Positions 26,047 to 35,017 are shown, numbered from the stretch's first letter. The stretch is DNA of 64,000 nucleotides from Actinorugispora endophytica (GCF_004363075.1 NZ_SNYN01000001.1:749602-813601), one strand, 5' to 3'. Numbers and translations are program-made. Notes: generated by a model from the letters alone, not told the origin.

Positions 26047-26415
26047 TCAGGAGGCCGGGCGGCTCCCGCCGGTCACCCGGCGCAGCGCCGCCGCCAGGCG
26101 GTCGCGGGCCTCGGTCTGGGCGGCGACGCGCGCGTCGAGGACGGCGAGGCGGTCCAGGGCGATCCGGATCCCGCCCTCCGACGGCGGCGCGGCGGCCATG
26201 TCGCCGTCCAGGCAGGGCAGGAACGCGCGCACGTCCTCCAGGACCAGGCCGGCGGCCAGCAGGTAGCGGATGTTGCGGACCCGCGCGACCGCGCCCTCGT
26301 CGTAGACCCGGTAGCCGTTGGACGCCCGCCGGGAGGCGATCAGCCCCTCGTGTTCGTAGTGCCGCAGCGCGCGGGGCGTCGCACCCGTGACCCGCGCCAG
26401 CTCGCCGATCCGCAC
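26047..26415 (-). CDS. MerR-family regulator
   Basis: A 122-aa MerR protein: HTH with RIGELARVTGATPRALRHYEHEGLI, wing NGYRVYDEGAVARVRNIRYLLAAGL, a short dimer helix and no long effector domain, as in small redox or drug sensors. GTG at 26415 is favoured by GGAAGGGGGA just before it. It lies 28 bp downstream of the SDR gene in the same direction; the SDR promoter holds a textbook MerR dyad, so it probably controls the pair. Confidence 0.87.
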   Translation of the reverse strand: MRIGELARVTGATPRALRHYEHEGLIASRRASNGYRVYDEGAVARVRNIRYLLAAGLVLEDVRAFLPCLDGDMAAAPPSEGGIRIALDRLAVLDARVAAQTEARDRLAAALRRVTGGSRPAS

Positions 26416-26443
26416 CGGTCCCCCTTCCACCGCCCCGTTCCTA

Positions 26444-27199
26444 TCACGCGACCACGGCGCCCCCGTCCACCGGGAGGATCACCCCGGTGACGAACGAGGC
26501 CTCCGGCGAGGCCAGCCGCGCGATCGCCCACGCGACCTCCTCGGGGCGGCCGATCCGCCCCATCGGCGTGTTGGCGACCTGCCACTCCCGGACCGCGGCC
26601 ATCCGCTCGGGCGACAACCCCTGGTGCGCGCCGATCGGGGTGTCCACCGCGCCGGGCGCCACCCCGACAACCCTGATCCCGCGCGGCGCCAGTTCCACCG
26701 CCCAGCTGCGGGTGAGCAGCTCCAGGGCGGTCTTCGTCGCCGCGTACACCGAGTTCCCCGGCCAGGCCCGCTGCCCGACCGACGTGCTCACGTTCACGAT
26801 CACCCCGCCCCGGACCTCCAGCGCGGGCAGCGCCGCCTGCGCCAGCAGGACCGGCGCGGTCAGGTTCGTCGCCAACTGCGCCCCGATCGCCTCGGGGGTG
26901 AGCGCCCCCAGGGCCTCCCCCCGGACGATCCCGGCATTGTTGACCAGCACGTCCAACCGGCCGTGCCGTTCCAGGACGGCGTCCACGATCCTCCCCGCGG
27001 CCCCCTCCGCCGTGATGTCGGCGGGCAGCGGCCCGATCCCGGCGTGCCCCCCGGCGGTCTCCGCCAGCGGTTCCGCCCGCCGCCCCACGGCCACCACCCG
27101 CGCGCCCTCCCCGGCGAACGCGCGCGCCGTCGCGCGCCCGATCCCGGTGCCCGCGCCGGTGACGACGACCACCCTGTCCTGCCGCTGTGAACTGTCCAT
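26444..27199 (-). CDS. SDR-family oxidoreductase
   Basis: A 251-aa classical short-chain dehydrogenase/reductase. NAD(P)-binding TGAGTGIG is at residues 15-22, NNAG is present, the catalytic Ser lies in VNVSTSVG, and the active-site YAATK is intact. Arg after the first strand (AVGRR) favours NADP. It starts with almost no leader, 9 nt after the -10 of a MerR-type promoter, and is followed by the merR gene. Substrate unknown; the regulator suggests induction by a toxic or reactive compound. Confidence 0.9.
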   Translation of the reverse strand: MDSSQRQDRVVVVTGAGTGIGRATARAFAGEGARVVAVGRRAEPLAETAGGHAGIGPLPADITAEGAAGRIVDAVLERHGRLDVLVNNAGIVRGEALGALTPEAIGAQLATNLTAPVLLAQAALPALEVRGGVIVNVSTSVGQRAWPGNSVYAATKTALELLTRSWAVELAPRGIRVVGVAPGAVDTPIGAHQGLSPERMAAVREWQVANTPMGRIGRPEEVAWAIARLASPEASFVTGVILPVDGGAVVA

Positions 27200-27207
27200 G
27201 CGCGGAA

Positions 27208-27239
27208 TCCTGCGACCCTGCCGCCAACGGCAGGGTCAA
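27208..27239 (-). promoter_or_regulatory. MerR-type promoter with dyad in a 20-bp spacer
   Basis: On the minus strand TTGACC (27239-27234) and CAGGAT (27213-27208) are 20 bp apart. A perfect dyad GACCCTGCCG-CCAA-CGGCAGGGTC (27214-27237) fills the spacer. This is the classical layout for promoters twisted open by MerR regulators. Confidence 0.75.
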
Positions 27240-27502
27240 GCCCCGGGGCGTACCCGCCCTTCGGGAGCGTCGTCCAGCGCCTCCTCCACGGCGGCGACCG
27301 CGTCCACCCGGGAGTGGTCGGCCAGGCGCCGGGTGAGGCAGGCCATCGCGTAGCCGCGCTCCGGCGACCACCACGCGGCGCCGCCCCCGATGCCGCCCGT
27401 CCCGACCTCGCCCTCGTCGTGCCGGAAGCCGAGCGTCCACACCACGTCGCGGACCGCGCCGAAGCGCGGATCGACGACGCCCTCGCTCGGAATGATCATG
27501 AG
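27236..27502 (-). pseudogene. C-terminal remnant of a beta-lactamase/esterase-fold (serine hydrolase) gene
   Basis: About 85 codons read DPRFGAVRDVVWTLGFRHDEG, GTGGIGGGAAWWSPERGYAMACL and ADHSRVDAVAAVEEAL. This is the end of a class C/EstB-type serine hydrolase, where a glycine-rich strand with a His or Thr precedes SPERG. The catalytic SxxK and Tyr motifs are missing. The 5' side is cut off exactly where the family B palindrome begins, so the remaining frame starts inside repeat sequence. Confidence 0.65.
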
Positions 27503-27695
27503 CTTTCCGCCCTTCAAGGCCCTGAAACGGGCAGAAGGCTCAAGATCATCGACGAGAGCCTCCTGTAACGGTCATCTTGGACGCGGCCCCGGCCCCCCGC
27601 TCGTCGCCGCCCCGTCACCGCGCCGCGCACGAGAACACCCCGACGATCCGGTCGGCGGATTCCCGGCACCGAATCACCCCCGCCCCGGAAACCCC
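27495..27695. repeat. Family B element, half copy
   Basis: Core palindrome GATCATGAGCTTTCCGCCC...ACGGGCAGAAGGCTCAAGATC (27494-27549) is followed by the right half that ends in CACCCCCGCCCCGGAAACCCC. Compared with the copy at 63621 the left half is missing. The right end is 4 bp from the stop codon of the BCCT gene. Confidence 0.7.
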
Positions 27696-27699
27696 ATTG

Positions 27700-29349
27700 C
27701 TACCGGTCGCCCGGCCTGGCCGCGCCGGGCCTGCCGGGCGTTTCGGCCTCCGGCTCCCGGAGCGGCCTGTGCCACTGGTGCGGCAGGTGCGGCAGGTGCA
27801 GCCCCAGCGGTTGGTGCGGCCGCGTCGGCGGCACGGTCTCGGTCTTCAGCGAGCGCAGCAGGGCCGCCATCATGAGGAACCCCATGACGAAGAACGGCAG
27901 GCCGATGACGGTGATCACCTGTTGCAGGGCGTCCAGCCCGGAGCGGCCCGTGGCCGCGATCAACGTGGCCGCCACCACCCCCTCGGTCAGCGCCCAGAAG
28001 ACGCGCTGGCGCACCGGCTGCACGTCCTGCTCGCCCGAGCACAGCATGTCGACCACGAGCGAGGCCGAGTCCGACGACGTGGTGAAGAAGACGACCACGA
28101 TCAGCACCGACAGGGCCGCCATCAGGACGGGGAACGGGAAGTTCGCCAAGAAGGCGAACAGCGCGCCGGGGATGTCCTCCTCCACCACGACGGCCCGCAC
28201 GAGCCCGCCCGCCCCGTTCATCTCGATGTCGAACGCGGACAGCCCGAAGACGCTGAACCAGACGATGGTGAAGGCCGTGGGCAGGCCCAGGACCCCGAGC
28301 ACGAACTCGCGGATCGTGCGGCCCCTGGAGATGCGGGCGACGAAGATCCCCACGAAGGGCGACCAGGTGATCGTCCAGGCCCAGTAGAACACCGTCCAGG
28401 TGCCCTGCCAGCCCGTGTCGCCGAAGGTGTCGTTCCAGAACGACAGGGGGACCAGCCAGCTCAGGTAGACCCCCGTCATCTCGACGGTCCCCCTGACCAG
28501 GTACAGGGTGGAACCCGTGACCAGGATGAACAGCAGCAGGCCGACCGCCAGCACGATGTTGATGTTGGACAGCCACTTGATGCCCTTGTCCAGGCCCAGC
28601 GACACCGAGATCGTCGCGATGACCGTGACCACGGCGATCAGCACGACCTGCACGGGTTTGCTCACCTCCACCCCGAAGAGGGTGGCCAGTCCGCTGTTGA
28701 TCTGGAACGTCCCCAGCCCGATCGAGACCGCGACGCCGAACAGGGTCCCGATGACGGCGAGGACGTCGAGGCTCTTGCCGATCGGCCCGTGGATCCGGTC
28801 ACCCAGGAACGGGTGGAGGACCGAGCTCACCCGGAGCGGCAGCCCCCGCCGGTAGCCGAAGTAGGCGAAGCACAGCGCCGGCAGGCAGAAGATCGTCCAG
28901 GTGTGCAGGCCGAAGTGGTAGAGGGTGTACGCCATGGCCTGCCTGGCCGCCGGGGCCGTCCCGGGTTCGACGTTGTCCTGCGGCGGATCGGCGAAGTGGC
29001 TGATCGGCTCGGCGACCCCCCAGAACATCAGGATGGTGCCGATCCCGGCCGCGAACAGCATCGCGAACCACACCAGGCTGCCGTATTCGGGCCGCTCCCC
29101 GTCCCCGCCCAACCGCAGGCGTCCGTACCGGCTGAACCCGATCCAGGCCAGGAAGACCAGGAACGTGGTCACGCCCAGGATGTAGAACCAGCCGAGGTTG
29201 GCGATGATCCACGTCGACACCGAGCTGAACAGCGTGTCCACCGGGCCGGTGAAGACGATCGCGGCGACGACGAACACGACCGTCAGCGTCGCGGAGGCGG
29301 AGAAGACGACCGGATCCGTACGCAGTCCCAGTCTGTTCAACAGGTTCAC
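27700..29349 (-). CDS. BCCT-family transporter (betaine/choline/carnitine)
   Basis: A 549-aa membrane protein with about 12 transmembrane helices. Signature regions are FAAGIGTILMFWGVAEPISHF and the TM8-type segment FYWAWTITWSPFVGIFVARISRGRTIREF. The family imports glycine betaine, choline or similar compounds, mostly with Na+. The C-terminal tail is Pro/His-rich (RPHQPLGLHLPHLPHQWHRP), long enough for osmosensing. GTG at 29349 has GAAGGAG 8 nt before it. Upstream, two copies of GCAGTGGGCAC may be regulatory. It belongs to no operon. Confidence 0.9.
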   Translation of the reverse strand: MNLLNRLGLRTDPVVFSASATLTVVFVVAAIVFTGPVDTLFSSVSTWIIANLGWFYILGVTTFLVFLAWIGFSRYGRLRLGGDGERPEYGSLVWFAMLFAAGIGTILMFWGVAEPISHFADPPQDNVEPGTAPAARQAMAYTLYHFGLHTWTIFCLPALCFAYFGYRRGLPLRVSSVLHPFLGDRIHGPIGKSLDVLAVIGTLFGVAVSIGLGTFQINSGLATLFGVEVSKPVQVVLIAVVTVIATISVSLGLDKGIKWLSNINIVLAVGLLLFILVTGSTLYLVRGTVEMTGVYLSWLVPLSFWNDTFGDTGWQGTWTVFYWAWTITWSPFVGIFVARISRGRTIREFVLGVLGLPTAFTIVWFSVFGLSAFDIEMNGAGGLVRAVVVEEDIPGALFAFLANFPFPVLMAALSVLIVVVFFTTSSDSASLVVDMLCSGEQDVQPVRQRVFWALTEGVVAATLIAATGRSGLDALQQVITVIGLPFFVMGFLMMAALLRSLKTETVPPTRPHQPLGLHLPHLPHQWHRPLREPEAETPGRPGAARPGDR

Positions 29350-29417
29350 CCGGACAACTCCTTCTCGTTGGACGGCCCGTCGGCCCTGCCCCGAGTGGGA
29401 CCCGGCCGTCACCCCGT

Positions 29418-29476
29418 GTGCCCACTGCGCCCCGGGGCGCGTCCGAACGGATCGCGGCCCGGCTGGTGCCCACTGC
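29418..29476. promoter_or_regulatory. Pair of 11-bp direct repeats before the BCCT gene
   Basis: GTGCCCACTGC occurs at 29418-29428 and 29466-29476, 48 bp apart, in the leader of the BCCT gene. A regulator site is possible; nothing else in 29350-29547 is recognised. Confidence 0.3.
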
Positions 29477-29547
29477 CCGCCCGACGGGGAAATCCACACG
29501 CCCCGCGCTCCGCCCGCCTCCAACGGGGCACGGCTCCCGGCGCGGTC

Positions 29548-30936
29548 TCACCCCGGCTTGATGTTGTGGTTCAGGTGGAAGACGTTGTCCGGGTCGTACC
29601 GGGACTTCACCGCGGCCAGGCGCCGGTGGTTGTCGGCGCCGAACCCCGCGGCGACCCGCTGCTCCCCCTCGTCGCCGATGAAGTTCAGGTAGACGTCCCC
29701 GGTCGACCACGGCCGCATGTCGTCGCGGACCGCGCGGGCCCACTCCCTGGCCCGGTCGTCGTCCGCCGGGTCGGCCCACAGGCCGAGGGGGTGCACGGCC
29801 CACGGCGCCCGGCGCCACGGCACCGGGTAGTCGGCCCCCGACCGCGCCACCGCGCCGCCCTGGGGGAACAGCACGTGCTGCGACGGCGACGGCACGACCA
29901 TCCGGTCGGCCCCGGAGCAGAAGAGCTCCACGGCCTGGTCGGGGAAGTCCTCCAGGTACTCGGCGGACCAGTGGTTCCGGTAGCCGGGCGGGTCGTCGAG
30001 CATGGACTGCAGGTCGGCGTAGGGGAGTCCGGTGACCATCCCGCCGACGTGGCCGAGTCCCAGCATCGGCCGGAGGACCCCGCGCCCGGTCTCCTCGTCC
30101 CCGGCGTAGGTGAGCAGGACCGCGCAGGCCAGGCGCCCCACCAGCGGCTCGGGCACGAACGGCTCGGGCGGCGCGGTGAGGTACAGGACGGCGCCACCCA
30201 CCTCGTCGGGCGCCGTCGCCACGAAGTCGCGGAAGGCGCGCACCACCTCGGGCCCCGCCCCGGGCTCCCAGAGCAGCAGGGCCAGGGTCATCGCCGACAG
30301 CGGGTGCAGGCGCAGGGTCAGGGACGTGGCGACGCCGAAGTTGCCGCCGCCGCCGTGCAGCGCCCAGAACAGTTCGGGGTTCTCGTCCCCGGCCGCGCGC
30401 ACGGCCTCGCCGTCGGCCGTCACCAGTTCGACGGCGAGCAGGTTGTCGCAGGCCAGCCCGAACTTGCGCTCCAGCCAGCCGCTCCCCCCGCCGAGGACGA
30501 AGCCGCCCACCCCCGTTGTGGACACCCGGCCGCCGGTCGTGGCCAGTCCGTGGGTCTGGACGGCGCGGTCGAGGTGGCCCATCGTGGCGCCGCCGCCCAC
30601 CCGGACGGTCCTCGCCCCGGGGTCGACCACGACGCCGTTCATCCGCCGCAGGTCGACGACGAGGCCCCCGTCGGTGAGGGCCTTCCCCGCGACGCCGTGG
30701 CCGCCACCGCGGACGGCGATCTCGAGTCCGCGCTCACGCGCGAACCGGACCGCTCCGACCACGTCCCGGACCGTCTCGCACTGGGCGATGGCGCCGGGGG
30801 ACCGGTCGATCATCGCGTTGAAGACGGTGCGCGCCTCGGCGTAGTCCGGGTCCGCGGGTCCGATGACGCGGCCGGTGAAGTCGGTCCGGAGCTCGGCCAG
30901 CGCCGCCTCGGTCGGGGAGCTGTTGGTCTGGGTCAT
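29548..30936 (-). CDS. FAD-linked oxidase, berberine-bridge-enzyme type
   Basis: A 462-aa flavoprotein. The FAD-binding PCMH domain has IAVRGGGHGVAGKA (His for covalent FAD linkage) and LGGGSGWLERKFGLACDNLLAVELV. The C-terminus has the BBE motif YDPDNVFHLNHNIKP. Such enzymes oxidise sugars, aclacinomycin-type glycosides or other alcohols with O2. There is no signal peptide. GGAGAT precedes the ATG. No biosynthetic neighbours show the substrate. Confidence 0.88.
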   Translation of the reverse strand: MTQTNSSPTEAALAELRTDFTGRVIGPADPDYAEARTVFNAMIDRSPGAIAQCETVRDVVGAVRFARERGLEIAVRGGGHGVAGKALTDGGLVVDLRRMNGVVVDPGARTVRVGGGATMGHLDRAVQTHGLATTGGRVSTTGVGGFVLGGGSGWLERKFGLACDNLLAVELVTADGEAVRAAGDENPELFWALHGGGGNFGVATSLTLRLHPLSAMTLALLLWEPGAGPEVVRAFRDFVATAPDEVGGAVLYLTAPPEPFVPEPLVGRLACAVLLTYAGDEETGRGVLRPMLGLGHVGGMVTGLPYADLQSMLDDPPGYRNHWSAEYLEDFPDQAVELFCSGADRMVVPSPSQHVLFPQGGAVARSGADYPVPWRRAPWAVHPLGLWADPADDDRAREWARAVRDDMRPWSTGDVYLNFIGDEGEQRVAAGFGADNHRRLAAVKSRYDPDNVFHLNHNIKPG

Positions 30937-31130
30937 GGGGATCTCCCGTCCTCTCTCGGGCCGGGTGGGGCCGCACGGCCCCCACTCTCGGCAGAGGCCT
31001 TCCGACCAGGCCCTCCACCGCCTCTCAGGGACCCGTCCGCTGCATCGTAGGACTCCGGTCCGAGGCGGTCGCCCCCTCATGCGCATTCCATGCGAGAACT
31101 TGCCCGGAGCATGCCGGGCCCGACACCGAA

Positions 31131-31161
31131 AGGGCGGTCCCTCCGCTCGGGGGACCGCCCT
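31131..31161. terminator. Hairpin terminator
   Basis: Perfect 11-bp arms AGGGCGGTCCC and GGGACCGCCCT enclose a 9-nt loop, downstream of the secreted-protein gene on the minus strand. Confidence 0.65.
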
Positions 31162-31251
31162 GCCGTGGTCGGGGCGCCACCGGAGAGGACTCGGCGAACC
31201 CGCCGGTGGCCGCCCCCGGGACCGGCGGGCGCTAGGAGCGCCGCTCCGGGG

Positions 31252-31749
31252 CTACCACCAGACCGTCCCGTTCTCCCCCGTGACGCACTCCTCGTCGTAG
31301 GTGTCGACGACGCACGCGCGGAACGCGCGGTCCTTGGACGAGGAGGTCGGGTAGCCCGAGGTGTAGTTGCGGGCGCCGATCCGCCACGACTCGTACTCGT
31401 CCCAGGACCGGTCGCCGTCGAGGTCGACCTCGAACCGGACCCAGTGGTTGTCGTTGGTCCGGAGCCCCCGGGCCCAGCCGTACTTGACGCCCTCGTGGGT
31501 GCCGAACCGGAGCTGCGCGATCCCGGTCACGGACTTCTGGGTGCGGGCGGTCCCGACGCCGGAGGCCACGGCGGGGTCGTCCAGCCACGTCGTCTGCCCC
31601 GTGCGGGGCACGGCACTCCTGACCCCGTGCGCTCGTTCGTTGCTCTCCTCCGTCGCGCCGGCCGGCGCGGCGCCGAGCAGCGCCGTCGCGACCGCACCGG
31701 CCGCGCCGACGGCCATGAGTCGGCGGATGGTCTTACGGCGTTCGAACAT
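31252..31749 (-). CDS. Secreted protein of unknown function
   Basis: A 165-aa precursor with a twin-arginine-like start (RRKTIRRLMAVGAAGAVATALLG) and an AGA-type cleavage near residue 33. The mature part contains an aspartate-rich DLDGDRSWDEYESW stretch that resembles a calcium-binding loop, and three Cys. I do not recognise the family. ACGGAG lies 7 nt before the ATG. It is monocistronic, with an AT-rich leader (31830-31865) that probably contains the promoter. Confidence 0.75.
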   Translation of the reverse strand: MFERRKTIRRLMAVGAAGAVATALLGAAPAGATEESNERAHGVRSAVPRTGQTTWLDDPAVASGVGTARTQKSVTGIAQLRFGTHEGVKYGWARGLRTNDNHWVRFEVDLDGDRSWDEYESWRIGARNYTSGYPTSSSKDRAFRACVVDTYDEECVTGENGTVWW

Positions 31750-31934
31750 GCGGGAACTCCGTTTCCGGGAACGCGTGCGGCGCTCCCTCGGGCGATGAAC
31801 CATGAAGCCGAGGAGTGGAAGGCTCCTTCGACAGCCCTTAACTTACGCATAGTAATGACTTGACTACAACAAGCCATGACCTGCGTTTTCCATCGCGCCG
31901 ACCGCCCCGCGGCGCCCTCCGCGCCGCAGACCCT

Positions 31935-32591
31935 CTAACCCAGTCGGTAGCCCACTCCCGGGAAGGTCTCGATGAGTTGTGGTTCGCCCAGTTTGCGGCG
32001 CAGGCCGCGGATGGTGACGCGCACGATGGTGGTGAACGGGTCGATGTTCTCGTCCCACACGCGCTCCAGCAGGGTCTCGGCCGACACCGGCGCCCCGTCC
32101 GCGTTCAGCAGCTCCTCCAGCAGGGCGAACTCCTTGCGGGACAGCAGCACCCGCCGCCCGTTCCGGAACACCTCGTGGTACCGCGTGTCCAGGCGGACGC
32201 CGGAGCGCTCCAGCACGGGCGGGGAGGCCCGGTCGGGGCGGCGGGCCAGGGCCCGCACCCGGGCGACGAGCTCGTCGAACGCGAACGGCTTGGCGAGGTA
32301 GTCGTCGGCGCCGAGGCCGAACCCGTCCACCCGTTCGGAGACCGAGGCCAGCCCGGTGACCATCAGCACCCGCACGCCCATCCCCTCCGCCACCACCCGG
32401 CGGCACACCTCGTCGCCGTGCACCTTCGGCAGATCCCGGTCGAGCAGCAGCACCGCGTACTCGTTGACCGAGAGGTTGTACAGCGCGCCCTCCCCGTCGT
32501 AGGCGACGTCCACCGCGAACCCCCGCCTGCGCAGCCCCGCCGCGATGGCATCGGCAAGCGGTTTCTCGTCCTCCGCCACCAGCACCCGCAT
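31935..32591 (-). CDS. OmpR-family response regulator (orphan)
   Basis: A 218-aa regulator. The receiver has the acidic pair ED (residues 7-8), the phospho-acceptor in LLLDRDLP, the Thr of VTG and the Lys of AKPF. The winged-helix domain has the LLSRKEFALLEELL and VRVTIRGLRRKLG segments. No histidine kinase gene is next to it. It is divergent from alr-ddl, which resembles the VanR-type placement at wall-precursor genes, so control of that operon is plausible but unproven. Confidence 0.9.
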   Translation of the reverse strand: MRVLVAEDEKPLADAIAAGLRRRGFAVDVAYDGEGALYNLSVNEYAVLLLDRDLPKVHGDEVCRRVVAEGMGVRVLMVTGLASVSERVDGFGLGADDYLAKPFAFDELVARVRALARRPDRASPPVLERSGVRLDTRYHEVFRNGRRVLLSRKEFALLEELLNADGAPVSAETLLERVWDENIDPFTTIVRVTIRGLRRKLGEPQLIETFPGVGYRLG

Positions 32592-32698
32592 GAGATCCTC
32601 CGTCCCCGGCCCCCGCCGCGTCCCCCGCAGGGCGGTCCGGGCCCCCGTGGGCCCGGGCACTCACCTCCCGCTTACGAGGGATGGTGTCTAATTTCCCT

Positions 32699-33904
32699 AT
32701 GCCGCAGACCGATAAGGGGGACCCGACCGCCCCCGCGCCCTCGATCCAGTCGGCACCCGCCTTGGCGGAGGCCGTCATAGACATGAACGCGATCGTGCAC
32801 AACACCCGGTTCATGGCAGAGCAGACAAAAGCCGAAATCATGGCCGTGGTCAAGGCCGACGGGTTCGGGCACGGCATCGTCGAGACGGCCAGGGCCACCC
32901 TCTCAGCCGGCGCGACATGGCTGGGTGTGACTTCCTGCACAGAGGCGCTGAGGCTGCGCGACGCGGGGGTGCGCGCGCCGGTGCTCAGCTGGATGAGCGT
33001 CCCGGACCAGGACTTCACCCGCGCGGTCGGCGCCGACGTGGACATCGCGGTCTCCGCCGCGGAGCACCTGGACGCCGTCGCGGACGCCGCTCGCGCGGTC
33101 GGCGCCACCGCGTCCGTGCACCTCAAGGTGGACACCGGGCTCGCCCGCAACGGCTCGGCCCCGCACCTCTGGCCCGCCCTCGTGGACCGGGCCCGCGCTC
33201 TGGAGCGCGACGGCGCGGTCCGGGTGCGCGGCGTCTGGTCGCACCTGGCGTCCGCCGACATCCCCGGCGACCCGACGACCGGCGAGCAGATCGCGCTGTT
33301 CGACCAGGCCGTGGCCCAGGCCCGCGCGGCCGGGCTCGACCCGAGCCTGCTGCACCTGGCCAACTCCGCGGGCATCCTCGACGTGCCCGAATCGCACTAC
33401 GACCTGGTGCGCGCCGGAGTCGGGCTGTACGGCGTGGAACCGGTCGCGGGGAAGCGCTTCGGGCTGCGCCCCGCCATGACGCTGCGCGCCCGTGCCATCA
33501 TGGTCCGCGAGGTTCCCGTCGGCACCAGGGTCGCCTACAACCACACCTACACCACCCCCCGTGACGGCTTCCTGGTCCTGGTGCCGCTGGGCTACGCCGA
33601 CGGGGTCCCGCGCTCCGCCGGTCCGCGCGGCGAGGTCTGGATCCGGGGCGCGCGCCGCCCGGTCGCCGGGCGGATCGCGATGGACCAGTTCGTCGCCGAC
33701 ATGGGCGGCACCGAGGCCCACATCGGCGACGAGGTCGTCGTGTTCGGCCCGGGGGACGACGGCGAGCCCACGGTCGCCGACTGGGCGCGCTGGGCCGGCA
33801 CCATCCCGCACGAGATCCTCACCGGAATCGGGGCCAGGGTGGCCCGCACGTACTCGGCGCGACCCTCCTCGCGCCCCGGCCACAAGGAACTACTGAGTGT
33901 CTGA
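32699..33904 (+). CDS. alr: Alanine racemase
   Basis: A 401-aa PLP enzyme that makes D-alanine for peptidoglycan. The cofactor Lys lies in AVVKADGFGHG (Lys52 counted from this start), the second catalytic Tyr in RVAYNHTYTT, and the barrel motifs VDTGLARNG and HLANSAG are present. A TCTAAT box ends 6 nt before the ATG with no ribosome site, so the mRNA is probably leaderless. The stop overlaps the ddl GTG by 8 bp. The Phe in KADGFGHG replaces the usual Tyr, a mild deviation at the substrate pocket. Confidence 0.92.
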   Translation: MPQTDKGDPTAPAPSIQSAPALAEAVIDMNAIVHNTRFMAEQTKAEIMAVVKADGFGHGIVETARATLSAGATWLGVTSCTEALRLRDAGVRAPVLSWMSVPDQDFTRAVGADVDIAVSAAEHLDAVADAARAVGATASVHLKVDTGLARNGSAPHLWPALVDRARALERDGAVRVRGVWSHLASADIPGDPTTGEQIALFDQAVAQARAAGLDPSLLHLANSAGILDVPESHYDLVRAGVGLYGVEPVAGKRFGLRPAMTLRARAIMVREVPVGTRVAYNHTYTTPRDGFLVLVPLGYADGVPRSAGPRGEVWIRGARRPVAGRIAMDQFVADMGGTEAHIGDEVVVFGPGDDGEPTVADWARWAGTIPHEILTGIGARVARTYSARPSSRPGHKELLSV

Positions 33905-35012
33905 ACGAAGAACCCGCGTCGCCCTCATCTTCGGCGGCCGCAGCGGCGAGCACGACGTCTCCTGCTCCTCCGCGGCGGCGGCCATGACGCACCTGGACCG
34001 CGAGCGCTACGAGGTGGTCCCGGTCCGGATCACCTCCGAAGGCGTGTGGGTGGTCGGCCCGTCGGACACCGGGCCGGCCGTGCTGGACGCCGCCGCCCTG
34101 ACGGCGCTCACCCTCGAAGAGCCGGACTCCGCCGCCGGGACGGGCTCGTCCGCGCGGGTCTGCCGCAGCCTCGCCGACGCGCTCACCGCCCTCGGCTCGA
34201 TCGACGTGGCCTTCCCCGCGCTGCACGGGCTCCACGGCGAGGACGGCACCGTGCAGTCCCTCCTGGAGATGCTCGGCGTCCCCTACGTCGGCAACGGCGT
34301 CTTCGCCAGCGCCGCCGGGATCGACAAGGAGTTCAGCAAGGCGCTGTTCCGCGCGGCCGGGCTGCCGGTGGCGCGCGGCGTGGTCCTGCGACGCCCCGAC
34401 GACGACCTCTCGCCCGAATTGCGCGGCGCCCTGGGCCTGCCGGTCTTCGTCAAGCCCGCCCGCGGCGGCTCCAGCCTCGGCGTGACCAAGGTCCGCTCCT
34501 GGGGCGAGCTCGACGCCGCCCTCGAGCAGGCCCGCGCGGTCGACCCCAAGGTGCTGGTCGAGGAGGCGGTGCACGGGCGCGAGGTCGACCTCGCGGTCCT
34601 GGAGGACGCCGACGGCGAACTGCGCGTGGGTCCGCCGCTGGAGATCCGGGTGACCGACGACCGCCGGTTCTTCGACTACGACGCCAAGTACAAGGGCGGG
34701 TCGGCGGTCTTCGACATCCCGGCCCGGCTCAGCCCCGAACTGGACGCCCGCCTGCGCGAGCTGGCCCTGCGCGCCTTCGAGGCGCTGGACTGCGCGGGCC
34801 TCATGCGGGTGGACTTCTTCCTGCGCGACGGGGTCGACCCGGTCGTGAACGAGGTCAACACCTTCCCCGGGTTCACCGCCGCCTCGCAGTTCCCGCAGAT
34901 CTGGCAGACCGCGGGCGTCAGCTACCCCGAACTCCTCGACATCCTGATCGCCAACGCGCTGGGCCGGGGCGACCGCGCCCGCCGCCCCGCCCGGGCCGAA
35001 GCGGCGAGCTGA
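33897..35012 (+). CDS. ddl: D-alanine--D-alanine ligase
   Basis: A 371-aa ATP-grasp ligase. Motifs are FGGRSGEHDVSCSSA at the start, HGLHGEDGTVQSLLE, VKPARGGSSLGVTKV, the omega loop FFDYDAKY and NEVNTFPGFT. The Tyr of the AKY motif is kept, which favours D-Ala-D-Ala over D-Ala-D-Lac products (D-lactate ligases have Phe or a VanA-type loop here). Translation starts at GTG inside the end of alr. A terminator hairpin follows. Streptomyces-type genomes usually carry ddl near other genes, so this alr-ddl operon may be an additional copy. Confidence 0.92.
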   Translation: MSERRTRVALIFGGRSGEHDVSCSSAAAAMTHLDRERYEVVPVRITSEGVWVVGPSDTGPAVLDAAALTALTLEEPDSAAGTGSSARVCRSLADALTALGSIDVAFPALHGLHGEDGTVQSLLEMLGVPYVGNGVFASAAGIDKEFSKALFRAAGLPVARGVVLRRPDDDLSPELRGALGLPVFVKPARGGSSLGVTKVRSWGELDAALEQARAVDPKVLVEEAVHGREVDLAVLEDADGELRVGPPLEIRVTDDRRFFDYDAKYKGGSAVFDIPARLSPELDARLRELALRAFEALDCAGLMRVDFFLRDGVDPVVNEVNTFPGFTAASQFPQIWQTAGVSYPELLDILIANALGRGDRARRPARAEAAS

Positions 35013-35017
35013 TCCGG

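Noticed and set aside
27577-31050. A plus-strand frame of about 1157 codons opposite the BCCT and flavoprotein genes
   Set aside because: Composition (Gln/Arg/His-rich, no motif) is the antisense image of the two well-supported minus-strand genes.
34670-34720. D-Ala-D-Lac (vancomycin-resistance type) ligase
   Set aside because: The omega loop reads FFDYDAKY with the Tyr kept, which is the D-Ala-D-Ala type; VanA-like loop residues are absent and no vanH or vanX lies nearby.
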